Source: Terriglobia bacterium
GTDB taxonomy: Bacteria; Acidobacteriota; Vicinamibacteria; Vicinamibacterales; CAVVIG01
DNA: 64,000 bases
Assembly (NCBI GenBank): GCA_020073005.1
Contig: JAIQFX010000015.1
Span: 1 to 64,000, forward strand
Direction: 5' to 3'
Shown here in pieces: positions 34,741 to 44,258 of this stretch. The first letter of the stretch is position 1. Each line of letters starts with the position of its first letter. Made by a program: the position numbers and the translations under genes. Under the pieces are notes generated by a model. It was given only the letters and a program-made list of their open reading frames with translations. It was not told the DNA's origin and searched no databases.

Positions 34741-36319
34741 TCGTCGCCTGCCACGTCGCGTCCGTCAACGGTACGACTGCGACGACCTCGTATCCGGGCT
34801 GGGGCGAATTCGCGATCGCGTACGGCGACGGCGCGTCCGAGGTGACGAACGGGACGTCGGATTGCGGGTCGCCGCCCGGCGCGAGATTCTCCGGATGCGC
34901 GTACAGGCGCCATCCGTTCCACGCGTAGCCCGCGTCGATCTCCCACGGCTTCACGCCTGACGCTTCGAGCCGCCGCGCGATGCCGCCGGCCGTGTCGTTG
35001 ACGCCGAGCATGTCTCGCGCGCCCGTCACCGCGACGCAGGCCCAGAGCGCGAGCAGCGGACCCGCGATCCAGAGTCGCATCGGGCCGAGCCGCGTGGCCA
35101 GATACGCGACGAGCGGCGCAAAGACGATGTAGTAGCGGTCGTTGTAGAGCCACAGCGTATTAACAAGGATGAGGTGGAGCGCGGCCAGGGCGACGAGCAG
35201 GCCGGCGCCGCGGCGATCCTCAGGCGCGGCATTCCGCACACCGGCGAGCCCGACGATGGCGGCGGCGATCACGAGGAGCGAGACGCCGCGCAGCCACGGC
35301 GTCACGCGCGCCGACCACGCCGACGTCGCGGCGACGCCGGTCAGCATCGCGCGCGCGCCGATGTCCTGCAGGCTCCACGTCTGCCAGTTCGGCAGCGGCG
35401 ACGGAATCTCGCGCAGCGTGACGCTCAGCACGATCGCGATCGCCACCGCGATGATCCCGCTCGCGATGACGGCCGAGCGACGCGAGAAGAGCGCGGCCAG
35501 CAGCACGGGCGCGAGCGGGAACATGGTCTCGCACAGAATGCGGACGTTCCACCCCGCGTACTGCGTGAGCGGGATGCTCGTCCACCACCGCAGGTTCTCC
35601 ATCCGTATCGTCTGCCAGTCGGCCTGACCCATCGTCCGCGTCGTCACGATCCAGAGCGCCGCCATCGCGGCGATCGCGCAGACCGGCGGGGCGATCCACT
35701 CGGCGGCCGTCGTCTGCCACAGGCGCCACGGGCGTCCGGACGCGCGCCACGGCAGCGCGACGAGCGCCGCGATCGGGATCGCGACGCCGAGCGGGCGGAT
35801 CAGAAACGCGGCGACGGCGATCGCACAGCCGATCCAGAGACGGCCCGGGCGATCGCGCCGCGCGGCGGACACGAGACAGTACACGGCGACGTTCGACGCG
35901 CTGACGAACGGCGCGTCGGTCATGAAGGAGAACGACAGCGCGAAGAAGACCGGGTTGAAGACGAGCGCGAGCGTCGCCAGCAGGCTCGCGCGCGCGTCGA
36001 CGTCCAGCTCGCGCAGCGTGAGGTACCAGGCCCAGCAGCCGATCGCCGAGAGCGTCACGGTCGCGAGGTGAAGCGTCGCGAACGAAAAGCCGAGCAGCTT
36101 GCCGAAGAGCGCGGCCCACAGCACCTGCGCCACCGGATACGTGCCGCTGTACTCGAGGACGCGCAGTTCGCCGGTCCGCAGGAAGTGCTCGACGCTCCAC
36201 GAATACACCCAGTCGTCGATGACGGGCGTGTTGCGGCCCGCGCCGACCAGAAACCAGCCGGCGCCGAAGATGACGGCGAGTAAGAAGAACGTAAGCCGAT
36301 CGGTGGCGCGGGAGTCCAA
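34706..36319 (-). CDS. GT39/ArnT-like membrane glycosyltransferase
   Basis: 537 residues, about twelve membrane helices. The N-terminal periplasmic loop carries the catalytic acidic pair in NTPVIDDWVYSWSVEHFL, as in PMT/ArnT-type GT-C enzymes that use polyprenyl-phosphate sugars. LFGKLLGFSF and FALSFSFMTDAPFVS are further family-like loops. A periplasmic C-terminal domain (from about 440) lacks a recognised fold. It is divergent from the GT11-like gene, suggesting a small surface-glycan locus. Confidence 0.85.
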   Translation of the reverse strand: MDSRATDRLTFFLLAVIFGAGWFLVGAGRNTPVIDDWVYSWSVEHFLRTGELRVLEYSGTYPVAQVLWAALFGKLLGFSFATLHLATVTLSAIGCWAWYLTLRELDVDARASLLATLALVFNPVFFALSFSFMTDAPFVSASNVAVYCLVSAARRDRPGRLWIGCAIAVAAFLIRPLGVAIPIAALVALPWRASGRPWRLWQTTAAEWIAPPVCAIAAMAALWIVTTRTMGQADWQTIRMENLRWWTSIPLTQYAGWNVRILCETMFPLAPVLLAALFSRRSAVIASGIIAVAIAIVLSVTLREIPSPLPNWQTWSLQDIGARAMLTGVAATSAWSARVTPWLRGVSLLVIAAAIVGLAGVRNAAPEDRRGAGLLVALAALHLILVNTLWLYNDRYYIVFAPLVAYLATRLGPMRLWIAGPLLALWACVAVTGARDMLGVNDTAGGIARRLEASGVKPWEIDAGYAWNGWRLYAHPENLAPGGDPQSDVPFVTSDAPSPYAIANSPQPGYEVVAVVPLTDATWQATRQLYVLKRRTP

Positions 36320-36426
36320 TGCGGAGCCGCGCAGATTCTACCCTCCGTTGGCCTGCACGGTTTTCTCGCCGGTTTCACCGCCGTGTCACACACCGTCACT
36401 ACAGTGGGTCATTCCCGTGCGGAGTG

Positions 36427-37323
36427 ATGCCCGAGCGGGAGAGGAGCGCGCCTGCCAGAGTAGTTGACGGGTTGATCGAGGTCATCCTCCACGGACGACT
36501 GGGCAACTGGCTCTTCCAGTACTCGGTGGGGCGGCGCCTCGCCTTGACGCACGGAACCGAACTCCGTCTGAACCTTTTCGATCGCTTCAAGGTGTACGAG
36601 GGCGGCGTGAGCTGGGTCTCGCGCGTCCTGCGGCGGCTGCCGTTGCGCGCGCGGATGACGGTGTACCCGCCGCTCGGCGCGCTGTACGGCCGGCGGCTCG
36701 GGATTGCAAACGGACGCACGTATTACGAGGAGCCGCGGTACGGATACAACGCCGAAGTGCTCGCGCTCCCGGACGGCGCGTGCCTGCGCGGGTATTTTCA
36801 GAGCGAACGGTACTTTCGCGACATCGCCCCGGTGATCCGCGAGGAGATCATCCTGCCCGACTGCCAGGACGACAGCGCGCGCGCCGTCGAGGATCGCATT
36901 CGAAACGCGAACGCGGTCGCGGTTCACGTCCGGCGCACCGATTACGTCGCGGCGCGATGGGACATCCTGAGCCCCGCGTACTACGCGAGAGCGATGGATC
37001 ACGTCAGGCAACGCGTGACCGGCGCGAGGTTCTTCATCTTCTCGGACGATGTGATGTGGTGCCGGCATCACTTCAGGGAGACGGACTGCGAGGTCGTGGA
37101 CCTTCCGGGGGCGGACGCCGATCCTTTCGTCGATCTGCGCTTGATGGCGCTGTGCCGCCATCACATCATCGCCAACAGCTCCTATTCGTGGTGGGGCGCC
37201 TGGCTGAGTGCGTCGCCCGACAAGATCGTCATGGCGCCGTCGGTCTGGCTGCCGAATCTGCCGGACAACCCGACCCTCGCCGACGACGTGCTCTGCCCGG
37301 AGTGGATCCGCTGGCCAGTTTGA
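36427..37323 (+). CDS. Alpha-1,2-fucosyltransferase-like glycosyltransferase (GT11)
   Basis: 298 residues if started at ATG 36427. A TTG at 36472 would begin just before the conserved strand and cannot be excluded. Motifs of GT11: EVILHGRLGNWLFQYSVGRRLA at the N-terminus, the donor-binding VAVHVRRTDYVA, FFIFSDDVMWCR, and HHIIANSSYSWWGAWLS. These enzymes add L-fucose in alpha-1,2 linkage to surface glycans; the true acceptor is unknown. Divergent from the GT39-like gene. Confidence 0.9.
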   Translation: MPERERSAPARVVDGLIEVILHGRLGNWLFQYSVGRRLALTHGTELRLNLFDRFKVYEGGVSWVSRVLRRLPLRARMTVYPPLGALYGRRLGIANGRTYYEEPRYGYNAEVLALPDGACLRGYFQSERYFRDIAPVIREEIILPDCQDDSARAVEDRIRNANAVAVHVRRTDYVAARWDILSPAYYARAMDHVRQRVTGARFFIFSDDVMWCRHHFRETDCEVVDLPGADADPFVDLRLMALCRHHIIANSSYSWWGAWLSASPDKIVMAPSVWLPNLPDNPTLADDVLCPEWIRWPV

Positions 37324-37375
37324 CGTTGAGCGACTCGCCGCGCGCTTGGTAAGCTAGGGGTTCCACTCACCGGCT

Positions 37376-37437
37376 TGCCATGAGCGAACGCGACGGGTCG
37401 AACGGCCTGCCGTGAGCGAGCGCAGCGAGTCGAACGG
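37376..37437. repeat. 32-nt tandem duplication upstream of tRNA-Ser
   Basis: Two imperfect copies with a 32-nt period (about 37376-37405 and 37408-37437), both containing TGAGCGA-x-CGC and ending in GTCGAACGG. The second copy overlaps the first two bases of the tRNA. The unit resembles a scattered GAGCGAGCGCAGCGAGTCG element. It may have arisen by duplication at the tRNA border, a frequent insertion site. Confidence 0.65.
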
Positions 37438-37525
37438 AGAGATGTCCGAGTGGTTGAAGGAGCACGCTTGGAAAGCGTGTGTAGGGGAAACTCTACCGAG
37501 GGTTCGAATCCCTCTCTCTCCGCCA
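37436..37525 (+). tRNA. tRNA-Ser (anticodon GGA)
   Basis: 90 nt. The acceptor stem GGAGAGA pairs with TCTCTCC, followed by G and an encoded CCA. The anticodon stem-loop ACGCTTGGAAAGCGT gives anticodon GGA (codons UCC/UCU). A long class II variable arm (GTAGGGGAAACTCTAC) and a T-arm GGGTTCGAATCCC confirm tRNA-Ser. Confidence 0.97.
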
Positions 37526-37539
37526 CCTCACGTCCGCGA

Positions 37540-38127
37540 ATGCCTGACCCTTCCGACTTCTCCGCGTTCCTTCTCGACCTGGACGCTGTCACGCGAACGC
37601 CGTCCGGACGTCCGATGGACGGCGAATTCGCGGACTACGCGAAACTGGACATCGATCGCGTCGTCGGCGACGACGCCGTCAAGGTGCTGGCGGTGCAGGG
37701 CGCGGATACGCTCGCGCTTCTCGAATCGCTGACGGACGCGGCCGTCAGCGGCGCGCGGTACGCGCCGGGCAAGTGGACGGTCAAGGAGGTCATCGGCCAC
37801 CTGGCCGACGACGAGCGCATCTTCGCCTACCGGGCGCTGTGCATCGCGCGCAACGATGCACGCCCGCTCGCGGGCTTCGACGAAAAACAGTACGTGGAAT
37901 CCGCCGGCTTCGAATCGCGGCCGGTCGCGCAGTTGACGGCGGAGTACGTCAGCGTCCGTCGCGCGACGCTCACGTTATTCGACGGCCTGTCGACGGCGGC
38001 CTGGCTGCGCCGAGGCGTCGTCAACGGATACGCCGCGTCCGCGCGCGGTCTCGCGTTTCACATCGCGGGCCACGAACTCCGCCACGTGCGGGCGCTTCGC
38101 GAGACCTACGGTGTGGGGCGAGTCTGA
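37540..38127 (+). CDS. DinB/YfiT-family putative metal-dependent hydrolase or transferase
   Basis: 195 residues from ATG 37540, 14 bp after the tRNA. Four-helix-bundle DinB motifs carry the three metal-ligand histidines region: KWTVKEVIGHLADDERIFAYRAL and LAFHIAGHELRHVRALRETYG. Members include thiol-dependent enzymes (bacillithiol/mycothiol transferases) and many of unknown role. Cytoplasmic; no signal. Confidence 0.88.
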   Translation: MPDPSDFSAFLLDLDAVTRTPSGRPMDGEFADYAKLDIDRVVGDDAVKVLAVQGADTLALLESLTDAAVSGARYAPGKWTVKEVIGHLADDERIFAYRALCIARNDARPLAGFDEKQYVESAGFESRPVAQLTAEYVSVRRATLTLFDGLSTAAWLRRGVVNGYAASARGLAFHIAGHELRHVRALRETYGVGRV

Positions 38128-38212
38128 CCGCGATGGTCCGTCGTCGGTGGAGCAGTAGAGGTTGAGGCCGCGCACCGGCCGGTGTAGCATCCTGCGGACA
38201 AGGAGAGTCCTT

Positions 38213-38629
38213 ATGCGCAGCGTGTTGATACTCGCCGCGACCGGGTTGGTGGTCGTGGCCATGACGAAGCCGATCATGGGGCAGGACGCGAAGATCGAGC
38301 GAGGCAAGTACCTGGTCGAGGAAGTCGCGCGGTGCCAGGAGTGCCACACGCCGAAAACCGAGACCGGCGAGTTCGACAAGACGCAGTGGATGAAGGGCGC
38401 GACGCTGGTCGGCGTGCCCGCGACGCCGGTGAAGGGCTGGCACCAGAAGTCGCCCGACATCACATCGACCAGCGCGCTGTGGACGCGCTGGCAGGTGGAA
38501 GGGTTCTCGAAGTTCCTGCAGACGGCGAAGAACCCGCGCGGCGGTGCCGCTGGTCCGCCGATGCCCGCCTACATGATGAAGGCCGAGGACGCCGACGCGA
38601 TCGCCGCGTACCTGAAGTCGCTTCCGTAA
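38213..38629 (+). CDS. Exported monohaem cytochrome c
   Basis: 138 residues from ATG 38213 with AAGGAGAG upstream. The signal peptide (VLILAATGLVVVAMTKPIMGQ) is followed by one class I-like haem site (RCQECHTP) and a Met ligand candidate in GPPMPAYMM near the C-terminus. Of about 115 mature residues. It could carry electrons in the periplasm or be a subunit of an alcohol/aldehyde dehydrogenase; no such partner is adjacent. Confidence 0.88.
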   Translation: MRSVLILAATGLVVVAMTKPIMGQDAKIERGKYLVEEVARCQECHTPKTETGEFDKTQWMKGATLVGVPATPVKGWHQKSPDITSTSALWTRWQVEGFSKFLQTAKNPRGGAAGPPMPAYMMKAEDADAIAAYLKSLP

Positions 38630-38645
38630 GCGCGCCGAAAGACGA

Positions 38646-39620
38646 TCAGCGCGCGCGCTGAAAGTGGCGCCGGAACTGTCCCGGCGTCGTGCCCAGGGCT
38701 GCCAGGAACGCTCGACGCATCGAGTCCTGGCAGCCGAATCCCGACGCGCTCGCGATCTGCGCGAGCCCTTTCTCCGATTGCTCCAGCAGCCGGCGCGCGG
38801 CTTCCACGCGCAGCTGCTGGAGGTACCGCGACGGCGTCGTCCCCAGCTCGCGCTTGAACGCGCGCAGGAAATTCCGCGGGCTCATCGCTGCGCGATCGGC
38901 GAGCGTCTCCATCGACAGCCGCTCGTCGAGGTGCTCCATCATCCAGATCTGCAGCTCGTGGATCGCGCGCGTGTGCGCCGCCTGCGCCGCGAGCGTCGCG
39001 CTGAACTGATCCTGGCCGCCGGGCCGGCGGATGAACAGCACGAGCTCGCGCGCCACTTTCAGCGCCGCGGCCGCGCCGAAGTCCTCTTCCACCCACGCGA
39101 GGGCGAGATCGATCCCCGCGGAGAATCCCGCGGACGTGTAGATGCTGCCGTCGCGCACCCAGATCGGATTCGGATCGACGTGCACGCGCGGGAAGCGGGC
39201 CGCCAGCTCCTGCGCGTACTTCCAGTGGACCGTCGCGCGGCGGCGATCGAGCAGTCCGGCTTCGGCAAGCAGGAACGCGCCGACGCAGACGGCGCCGACC
39301 CGGCGCACGCGCCCCGTCTCCCGCGCGAGCCAGCGGAGCAGCGCGGGCTCGCGCGTGTGGCGGGCGTCGACGCCGCAGACGACGACCAGCGAGTCGATCC
39401 GCGCGGACAGATCCGAGTAGTGATGATGCGCGCGCAGCGGCAGGCCGCTGGCGCCCTCGATCCCGCGATCGCGCGCGTTCGTCGCCAGCTCGACGCGATA
39501 CGCATCGCGCGCGATCAGCCGGTTGGCGGTCGCGAAGACTTCGAGCGGTCCGATCAGGTCCAGCTCTTCGACCGGCGGCACGGCGAGCACCGCGACGCGG
39601 CGCCGCGAGGTGCGCTTCAT
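38646..39620 (-). CDS. GlxA-type transcriptional regulator (DJ-1/PfpI plus AraC HTH)
   Basis: 324 residues from ATG 39620. The N-terminal half is a DJ-1/PfpI-like domain (VAVLAVPPVEELDLIGPLEVF, then VGAVCVGAFLLAEAGLL with the nucleophile-elbow Cys), and the C-terminus has two AraC helix-turn-helix units (LADRAAMSPRNFLRAFKRELGTTPSRYLQQLRVEAARRLL and IASASGFGCQDSMRRAFLAALGTTPGQF). The inducer is unknown. It is divergent from the SDR gene, a likely target. Confidence 0.93.
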   Translation of the reverse strand: MKRTSRRRVAVLAVPPVEELDLIGPLEVFATANRLIARDAYRVELATNARDRGIEGASGLPLRAHHHYSDLSARIDSLVVVCGVDARHTREPALLRWLARETGRVRRVGAVCVGAFLLAEAGLLDRRRATVHWKYAQELAARFPRVHVDPNPIWVRDGSIYTSAGFSAGIDLALAWVEEDFGAAAALKVARELVLFIRRPGGQDQFSATLAAQAAHTRAIHELQIWMMEHLDERLSMETLADRAAMSPRNFLRAFKRELGTTPSRYLQQLRVEAARRLLEQSEKGLAQIASASGFGCQDSMRRAFLAALGTTPGQFRRHFQRAR

Positions 39621-39744
39621 CGTGACTAAGGATTCTTCAGACGCGGCCGCCGCGCAAGGCCGCGCGCCCGGTGTGGCGGGAAATGCGGAGTACTTGTCGG
39701 CAAACGCCGCCGCCAGCCGCGCAACCTTATATAGAGGGGGCTGA

Positions 39745-40614
39745 ATGGACAGGCTGCGAACGGCCGTCGTCACAGGAGGAGGGCGCGGGATCGGCCGCGC
39801 GATTGCCCAGGCGCTGGCGCGAACCGGCGCGGCCGTGGCCGTCGTCGCGCGCACGTCGAGCGAACTGGACGAGACCGTCCGGCTGGTTGCGGCCGCGGGC
39901 GGATCGGCGCGCGCCTGGGTCGCCGACGTCACCGACGACACGTACGTGCGGCAGATCGTGCGCGAGATCGAGCAGCAGATCGGACCGATCGACGTGCTCG
40001 TGAACAATGCCGGCGTGCTCGGCCCCATCGGGCCCTTCGCGAGCGGCGCACTCGACGACTGGATGAGCGCGCTCGACGTGAACCTGCGCGGCGCGGTCAT
40101 CTGCACGCACGCCGTCGCCTCGCGGATGATCGATCGGCGCCGGGGCCACATCATCAATGTCGCGAGCGGCGGAGGCACCGTTCCCATCACGTACTTCTCC
40201 AGCTACGTGACGGGCAAGACGGCGGTGATCCGGTTCACCGAGTGCGTGGCGAACGAGCTCGCGCCGCATCGCGTGTTCGCGTTCTCCATGGGACCGGGCA
40301 CCGTCCGCACGGCGATGAGCGAGCATTCGCTGACGTCACCCGAAGGGCAGAAGTGGCTGCCCTGGTTCCGCCGCATCTTCGACGAAGGGCTGGACCTGCC
40401 GCCCGAACGCGCGGCGGGGCTGGTCGCGCAGCTCGCGTCCGGTGGATACGATGCGCTGTCCGGGTGCTTCATGACGCCGGCCGACGATCTCGACGCGATG
40501 CTGCGCGACGCCGCGCGCATCGAGCGCGAGCATCTGCATTCCCTGCGGCTGCAGACCCTCAGCGCGCCGCCGGCCAACGTCGAGGCGATCAGACGCGTCG
40601 CCGAGGGCCGCTGA
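39745..40614 (+). CDS. Short-chain dehydrogenase/reductase
   Basis: 289 residues from ATG 39745, with AGAGGGGG upstream. Classical SDR motifs: TGGGRGIGRAIA for dinucleotide binding, DVLVNNAGVLG, the catalytic Ser region NVASGGG, and YVTGK (Tyr-x3-Lys). The C-terminal substrate loop (MSEHSLTSPEGQKWLPWF) is not diagnostic. The substrate is unknown. Probably controlled by the divergent GlxA-type regulator. Confidence 0.92.
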   Translation: MDRLRTAVVTGGGRGIGRAIAQALARTGAAVAVVARTSSELDETVRLVAAAGGSARAWVADVTDDTYVRQIVREIEQQIGPIDVLVNNAGVLGPIGPFASGALDDWMSALDVNLRGAVICTHAVASRMIDRRRGHIINVASGGGTVPITYFSSYVTGKTAVIRFTECVANELAPHRVFAFSMGPGTVRTAMSEHSLTSPEGQKWLPWFRRIFDEGLDLPPERAAGLVAQLASGGYDALSGCFMTPADDLDAMLRDAARIEREHLHSLRLQTLSAPPANVEAIRRVAEGR

Positions 40615-40692
40615 TCCTCGCCAGCCGCCCGACATCTCTTTCTCCTCCCGGATCGTCTACGCCCGCGTGGCACGAGTGTGCCTGGAGGCGTC

Positions 40693-41048
40693 ATGTTGGG
40701 AAGAGAAGTCCGGTATGCGGTCCGCGCGCTGCTCAAGCGCCCGGGATTCACCGGCGTCGCCGTCGCGACGCTGGCGCTCGGCATCGGCGCCAACACCGCC
40801 GTCTTCACGGTCGTGAACGCCGTCCTCCTGCGGCCGCTGCCGTACGACCAGGCCGATCGCCTCGTGCGGCTGCGGGGGAGCAGCACGCGCACGCGGCAGC
40901 TCGGCAACCTCTCGGCGTGTCGGCCGTGGATCTGCCCGTGTTTGCCGCCGCCGCCGTCACGCTCACGCTCGCGGCGCTGGTCGCCACGTACCTGCCGGCG
41001 CGCCGCGCCACGGGCATCGATCCGATGGTCGCACTGCGCGCCGATTAG
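40693..41048 (+). pseudogene. Remnant of an ADOP/MacB-type FtsX-like permease gene with a large internal deletion
   Basis: Starting at ATG 40693, about 75 residues match the N-terminus of Acidobacteria-type permeases ([20 protein letters not shown], then [23 protein letters not shown]). Near 40905-40915 the match breaks, and in another frame the last 40 residues of the same family follow ([36 protein letters not shown], stop at 41048). Around 700 codons are missing. CTCGGC occurs on both sides of the join, which suggests a deletion between short repeats. Not expected to make a working permease. Confidence 0.88.
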
Positions 41049-41082
41049 GCTAAGCTACCTCCCGCGTGCGGTGCGGTCCCCT

Positions 41083-41113
41083 AATCCGCATTCCGCATTC
41101 CTCAATCCGCATT
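41083..41113. repeat. Heptamer tandem array (ATTCCGC type)
   Basis: Units AATCCGC, ATTCCGC, ATTCCTC, AATCCGC and a partial ATT follow in exact 7-nt phase, ending 11 bp before the start codon of the beta-lactamase-like gene, next to its GGGAGGGG ribosome site. Confidence 0.82.
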
Positions 41114-41124
41114 GGGAGGGGCCA

Positions 41125-42387
41125 ATGATCCGTCGACTGGCCGTCGCACTCCTCGCCGTCTCGCTCACCGCCGGCGTCGTCGCCAACGGCAAGCCCGAAG
41201 ACGTCGGGATGTCGTCCGATCGCCTGCAGCGCATCAACGACGTCGTCCAGCAGTACATCGCGTCGAATCAGATTTCCGGCGCCGTCACCGTCGTCGCGCG
41301 CAAGGGCCGCATCGCGCACTTCGAGGCGCAGGGCCTGATGGACATCGAGACGAAGACGCCGATGCGCAAGGACGCGATCTTCCGGATGGCGTCGATGTCC
41401 AAGCCCGTGACCGGCGTCGCGATTCTCATGCTGATGGAGGAAGGGAAGCTGCGGCTCACCGATCCGGTGTCGCGCTTCATCCCCGAGTTCAAGAACACCA
41501 AAGTCGCGATGCTGAAGAACCCGGGCGCGGCTCCCGCGCCGGGCGGACGCGGACAGCAGCCGCCGCCGGAGATCTACACGGTGCCCGCCGAGCGCGAGCT
41601 CACGATTCGCGATCTGATGACGCACACCAACGGCCTGGAGACCGGCGGCGCCGGTTCGCGTGAGGGCAGCCGCATCGCGCCGAGGAGCACGACGAGTACC
41701 CTCGCGGCCTACGTGCCGACGCTCGGCGCCGTGCCGCTCGACTTCCAGCCCGGCACGCAGTGGCGCTACAGCGCGCTCGCCGGCATCGAGACGCTCGGCC
41801 GCATCGTCGAGATCACGTCGGGGATGACGTTCGATCAGTTCCTGAAGCAGCGCATCTTCGAGCCGCTCGGGATGAAGGACACGTCGTTCTATCCGAGCGA
41901 CGATCGCGTCGCGCGCGTGGTGACGCTGTACGAGCGTCGCGACGGCAAGCTCAACCGCATCGACACGCCGGCGTGGCTCGCGACGAAGACGCTGTTCTCG
42001 GGCGGCGGCGGGTTGTGGTCGACGGCAGACGACTACATCGCGTTCGCGCAGATGCTCGCCAACGGCGGCACGCTGAACGGCAAGCGGCTGCTCAGTCCGC
42101 GGACGATCGACCTGATGGCGTCGAATCACGTCGCCGACCTCTATCACGGCACCGGCAGCCAGAATCTGCGCGGATTCGGCTTCGGCCTCACGGTCGAAGT
42201 CGTCCTGGACAACATTGCCGCGAACCGGCGCGAATCGGCGGGCAGCTTCGGCTGGGACGGCGCGTTCGGCACGCACTTCTGGGTGGACCGCAAGGAGCAG
42301 CTGACCGGCCTGCTGATGGTGCAGCAGCCGGTCGAGCCGCTGAAGCGCGACTTCGAGAACGCCGTGATGCAGGCGATCGTCGAATGA
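41125..42387 (+). CDS. Exported serine beta-lactamase-family (class C-like) hydrolase
   Basis: 420 residues from ATG 41125. Signal peptide [18 protein letters not shown]. The serine nucleophile motif SxxK is in [12 protein letters not shown], the Tyr motif is in [17 protein letters not shown], and the third box region is in [12 protein letters not shown]. The family includes penicillin-binding-like esterases and peptidases; a true beta-lactamase role is not implied. First gene of a coupled operon (ATGA overlap with the next). Confidence 0.93.
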   Translation: MIRRLAVALLAVSLTAGVVANGKPEDVGMSSDRLQRINDVVQQYIASNQISGAVTVVARKGRIAHFEAQGLMDIETKTPMRKDAIFRMASMSKPVTGVAILMLMEEGKLRLTDPVSRFIPEFKNTKVAMLKNPGAAPAPGGRGQQPPPEIYTVPAERELTIRDLMTHTNGLETGGAGSREGSRIAPRSTTSTLAAYVPTLGAVPLDFQPGTQWRYSALAGIETLGRIVEITSGMTFDQFLKQRIFEPLGMKDTSFYPSDDRVARVVTLYERRDGKLNRIDTPAWLATKTLFSGGGGLWSTADDYIAFAQMLANGGTLNGKRLLSPRTIDLMASNHVADLYHGTGSQNLRGFGFGLTVEVVLDNIAANRRESAGSFGWDGAFGTHFWVDRKEQLTGLLMVQQPVEPLKRDFENAVMQAIVE

Positions 42388-44258
42388 CGGACCGCGACCT
42401 CGGGATGGATCGGCGGATTCCGCGCCGGGACTTTCTCAACGGCGTCGCGTTGTCCGTCGCGGCGCTTGGCCTGCGCGGCGCCCCAATCGATCTGTTCGCG
42501 CAGGGCGCGGCTGAATATCCGCCCTCGCTGACCGGGCTTCGCGGAAATTATCCGGACGCGGTCGGCGCGTTCGGGCCGATGGGGCAGGGCGCGTATCGGC
42601 AGTTCCCCGCGCTCGATGCGGACACGAACGAAACCCACGACCTCGTGATCGTCGGCGCCGGCATTTCCGGTCTCGCCGCCGCGCATTTCTGGCGGCGCGC
42701 GCTCGGCGCGAGCCAGAAGATTCTGATCCTCGACAACCACGACGACTTCGGCGGCCACGCCAAGCGCAACGAGTTCACGTATCGGGGCCGCACCTTCATC
42801 GGCTACGGCGGCACCCAGAGCATCGCGACGCCGTTCCCGTACAGCTACACCGCGAAGCGGCTCATCGAAGAGCTGACGATTCAGGTCGAGCGCAACGGCG
42901 AATTCCAGAATCGCGGGCCGCTCGGGAATCTCGGCCCGGCGATGTTCTTCGACAAGGAACATTTCGGCGAAGACCGCCTCGTCGCCGGCAACGGACGGCT
43001 GCCGTGGCCGGAGTTCTTCGCGAAGGCGCCGCTGTCCGATGCCGCGCGCAAGGATCTGATTCGGATCTACGGCACGAATCCGGACTACATGGCCGGAATG
43101 ACCGCCGAGCAGAAGATCGCGAAGCTCGCGTCGATCAGCTGGCAGGACTTTCTGCTGCGCTACGCGAAGATGACGCCGGAGGCGCTGCCGTTCTTCCTCG
43201 GCCAGGGCGGCCGCAACAACAAGCGCGTCGACACGACGCCCGCGCTCGAGGCGGCGAAGCGCGGATCGGCCGGCTTCAACGGCCTCGGCCTGACGTTCGA
43301 GGAAGAATTCCGCGAGTCGTCTTACACATTTCACTTCCCGGACGGCAACGCGTCGATCGCGCGCCTGCTCGTCAGCCGTCTAATTCCGGCCGCGCTGCCC
43401 CCTGGGAAGACGTTGCAGACGATGGAGACCATCGTTCAGGCGCCGATGATGTACGAGCGCCTCGACGAGGCGACGTCAGACGTGCGGATCCGGCTGAAGA
43501 GCACGGTGGTGCGCGTCGAGCATTCCGGATCGCCCGCGCGCGCCGACGTCGTGCGCGTCGCCTACCGGCGCGACGGGAAGATCCACGGCGTCCGCGGCCG
43601 GCACGTGATCCTCGCGTGCTACAACTCGCTGATTCCGTCGCTCGTGCCCGAGCTGTCCGCGAAGCAGAAAGACGCGCTCGCGTACTCGATCAAAGTGCCG
43701 ATGATGTACAACAACGTCCTCATCCGGCGCTGGACGGCGTTTCAGAAGCTCGGCGTGTCGAACATCTCGGCGCCCGGCATGTATCACACGAGCTGCGGCC
43801 TCGATCCCGGCACCTCGATCGGCGGCTATCGCGGCGTGACGACCGCAGACGAGCCGATCGTCGTGCGGCTGGTGCGCAATCCGAACACGCCGGGCCTGCC
43901 GCGACGCGAGCAGCACCGCGCCGGACAGCAGGAACTGCTCTCGATGTCCTTCGAGCAGTTCGAGCTCGAGATCCGCCGTCAGCTCGCGCGCATGCTCGCC
44001 GGCGGCGGCTTCGATCCCGCGGCGGACATCGTCGGGATCACCGTGAACCGGTGGCCGCACGGCTACTCGTACACGTACGACACGCTCGCCGATCCCGAGG
44101 TCGCGCCGGAAGAGCGACCGCACGTCATCGGCCGCCGACGATTCGGCCGGATTGCGATCGCGAATTCAGATGCGGGCGCGGCGGCGTTCACCAATCAGGC
44201 GATCGACGAAGCGAACCGCGCGGTCGAAGAGCTGTTCGTCGCGGAGGGACTGGCATGA
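42384..44258 (+). CDS. Tat-exported FAD-dependent oxidoreductase, spermidine-dehydrogenase-like
   Basis: 624 residues from ATG 42384. A twin-arginine leader ([20 protein letters not shown]) precedes a Rossmann FAD-binding motif ([19 protein letters not shown]) and the typical [18 protein letters not shown] that follows it in SpdH-type proteins. The C-terminal FAD contact region is [27 protein letters not shown]. It would oxidise an amine or related donor in the periplasm. Substrate inferred from overall resemblance only. ATGA overlaps on both sides. Confidence 0.88.
   Translation: MTDRDLGMDRRIPRRDFLNGVALSVAALGLRGAPIDLFAQGAAEYPPSLTGLRGNYPDAVGAFGPMGQGAYRQFPALDADTNETHDLVIVGAGISGLAAAHFWRRALGASQKILILDNHDDFGGHAKRNEFTYRGRTFIGYGGTQSIATPFPYSYTAKRLIEELTIQVERNGEFQNRGPLGNLGPAMFFDKEHFGEDRLVAGNGRLPWPEFFAKAPLSDAARKDLIRIYGTNPDYMAGMTAEQKIAKLASISWQDFLLRYAKMTPEALPFFLGQGGRNNKRVDTTPALEAAKRGSAGFNGLGLTFEEEFRESSYTFHFPDGNASIARLLVSRLIPAALPPGKTLQTMETIVQAPMMYERLDEATSDVRIRLKSTVVRVEHSGSPARADVVRVAYRRDGKIHGVRGRHVILACYNSLIPSLVPELSAKQKDALAYSIKVPMMYNNVLIRRWTAFQKLGVSNISAPGMYHTSCGLDPGTSIGGYRGVTTADEPIVVRLVRNPNTPGLPRREQHRAGQQELLSMSFEQFELEIRRQLARMLAGGGFDPAADIVGITVNRWPHGYSYTYDTLADPEVAPEERPHVIGRRRFGRIAIANSDAGAAAFTNQAIDEANRAVEELFVAEGLA

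Noticed and set aside
32283-35153. A 956-codon open frame antisense to the TonB-dependent receptor
   Set aside because: It is a codon-position shadow: low-complexity Arg/Ala/Val/His-rich translation, no domain, and the opposite strand encodes a complete receptor. Similar shadows lie opposite nosZ, glgB and the RND pumps.
36319-36426. Longer start for the GT11-like gene at 36319
   Set aside because: The extra residues are Arg/His-rich and unlike the family, and that ATG would overlap the divergent GT39 start codon.
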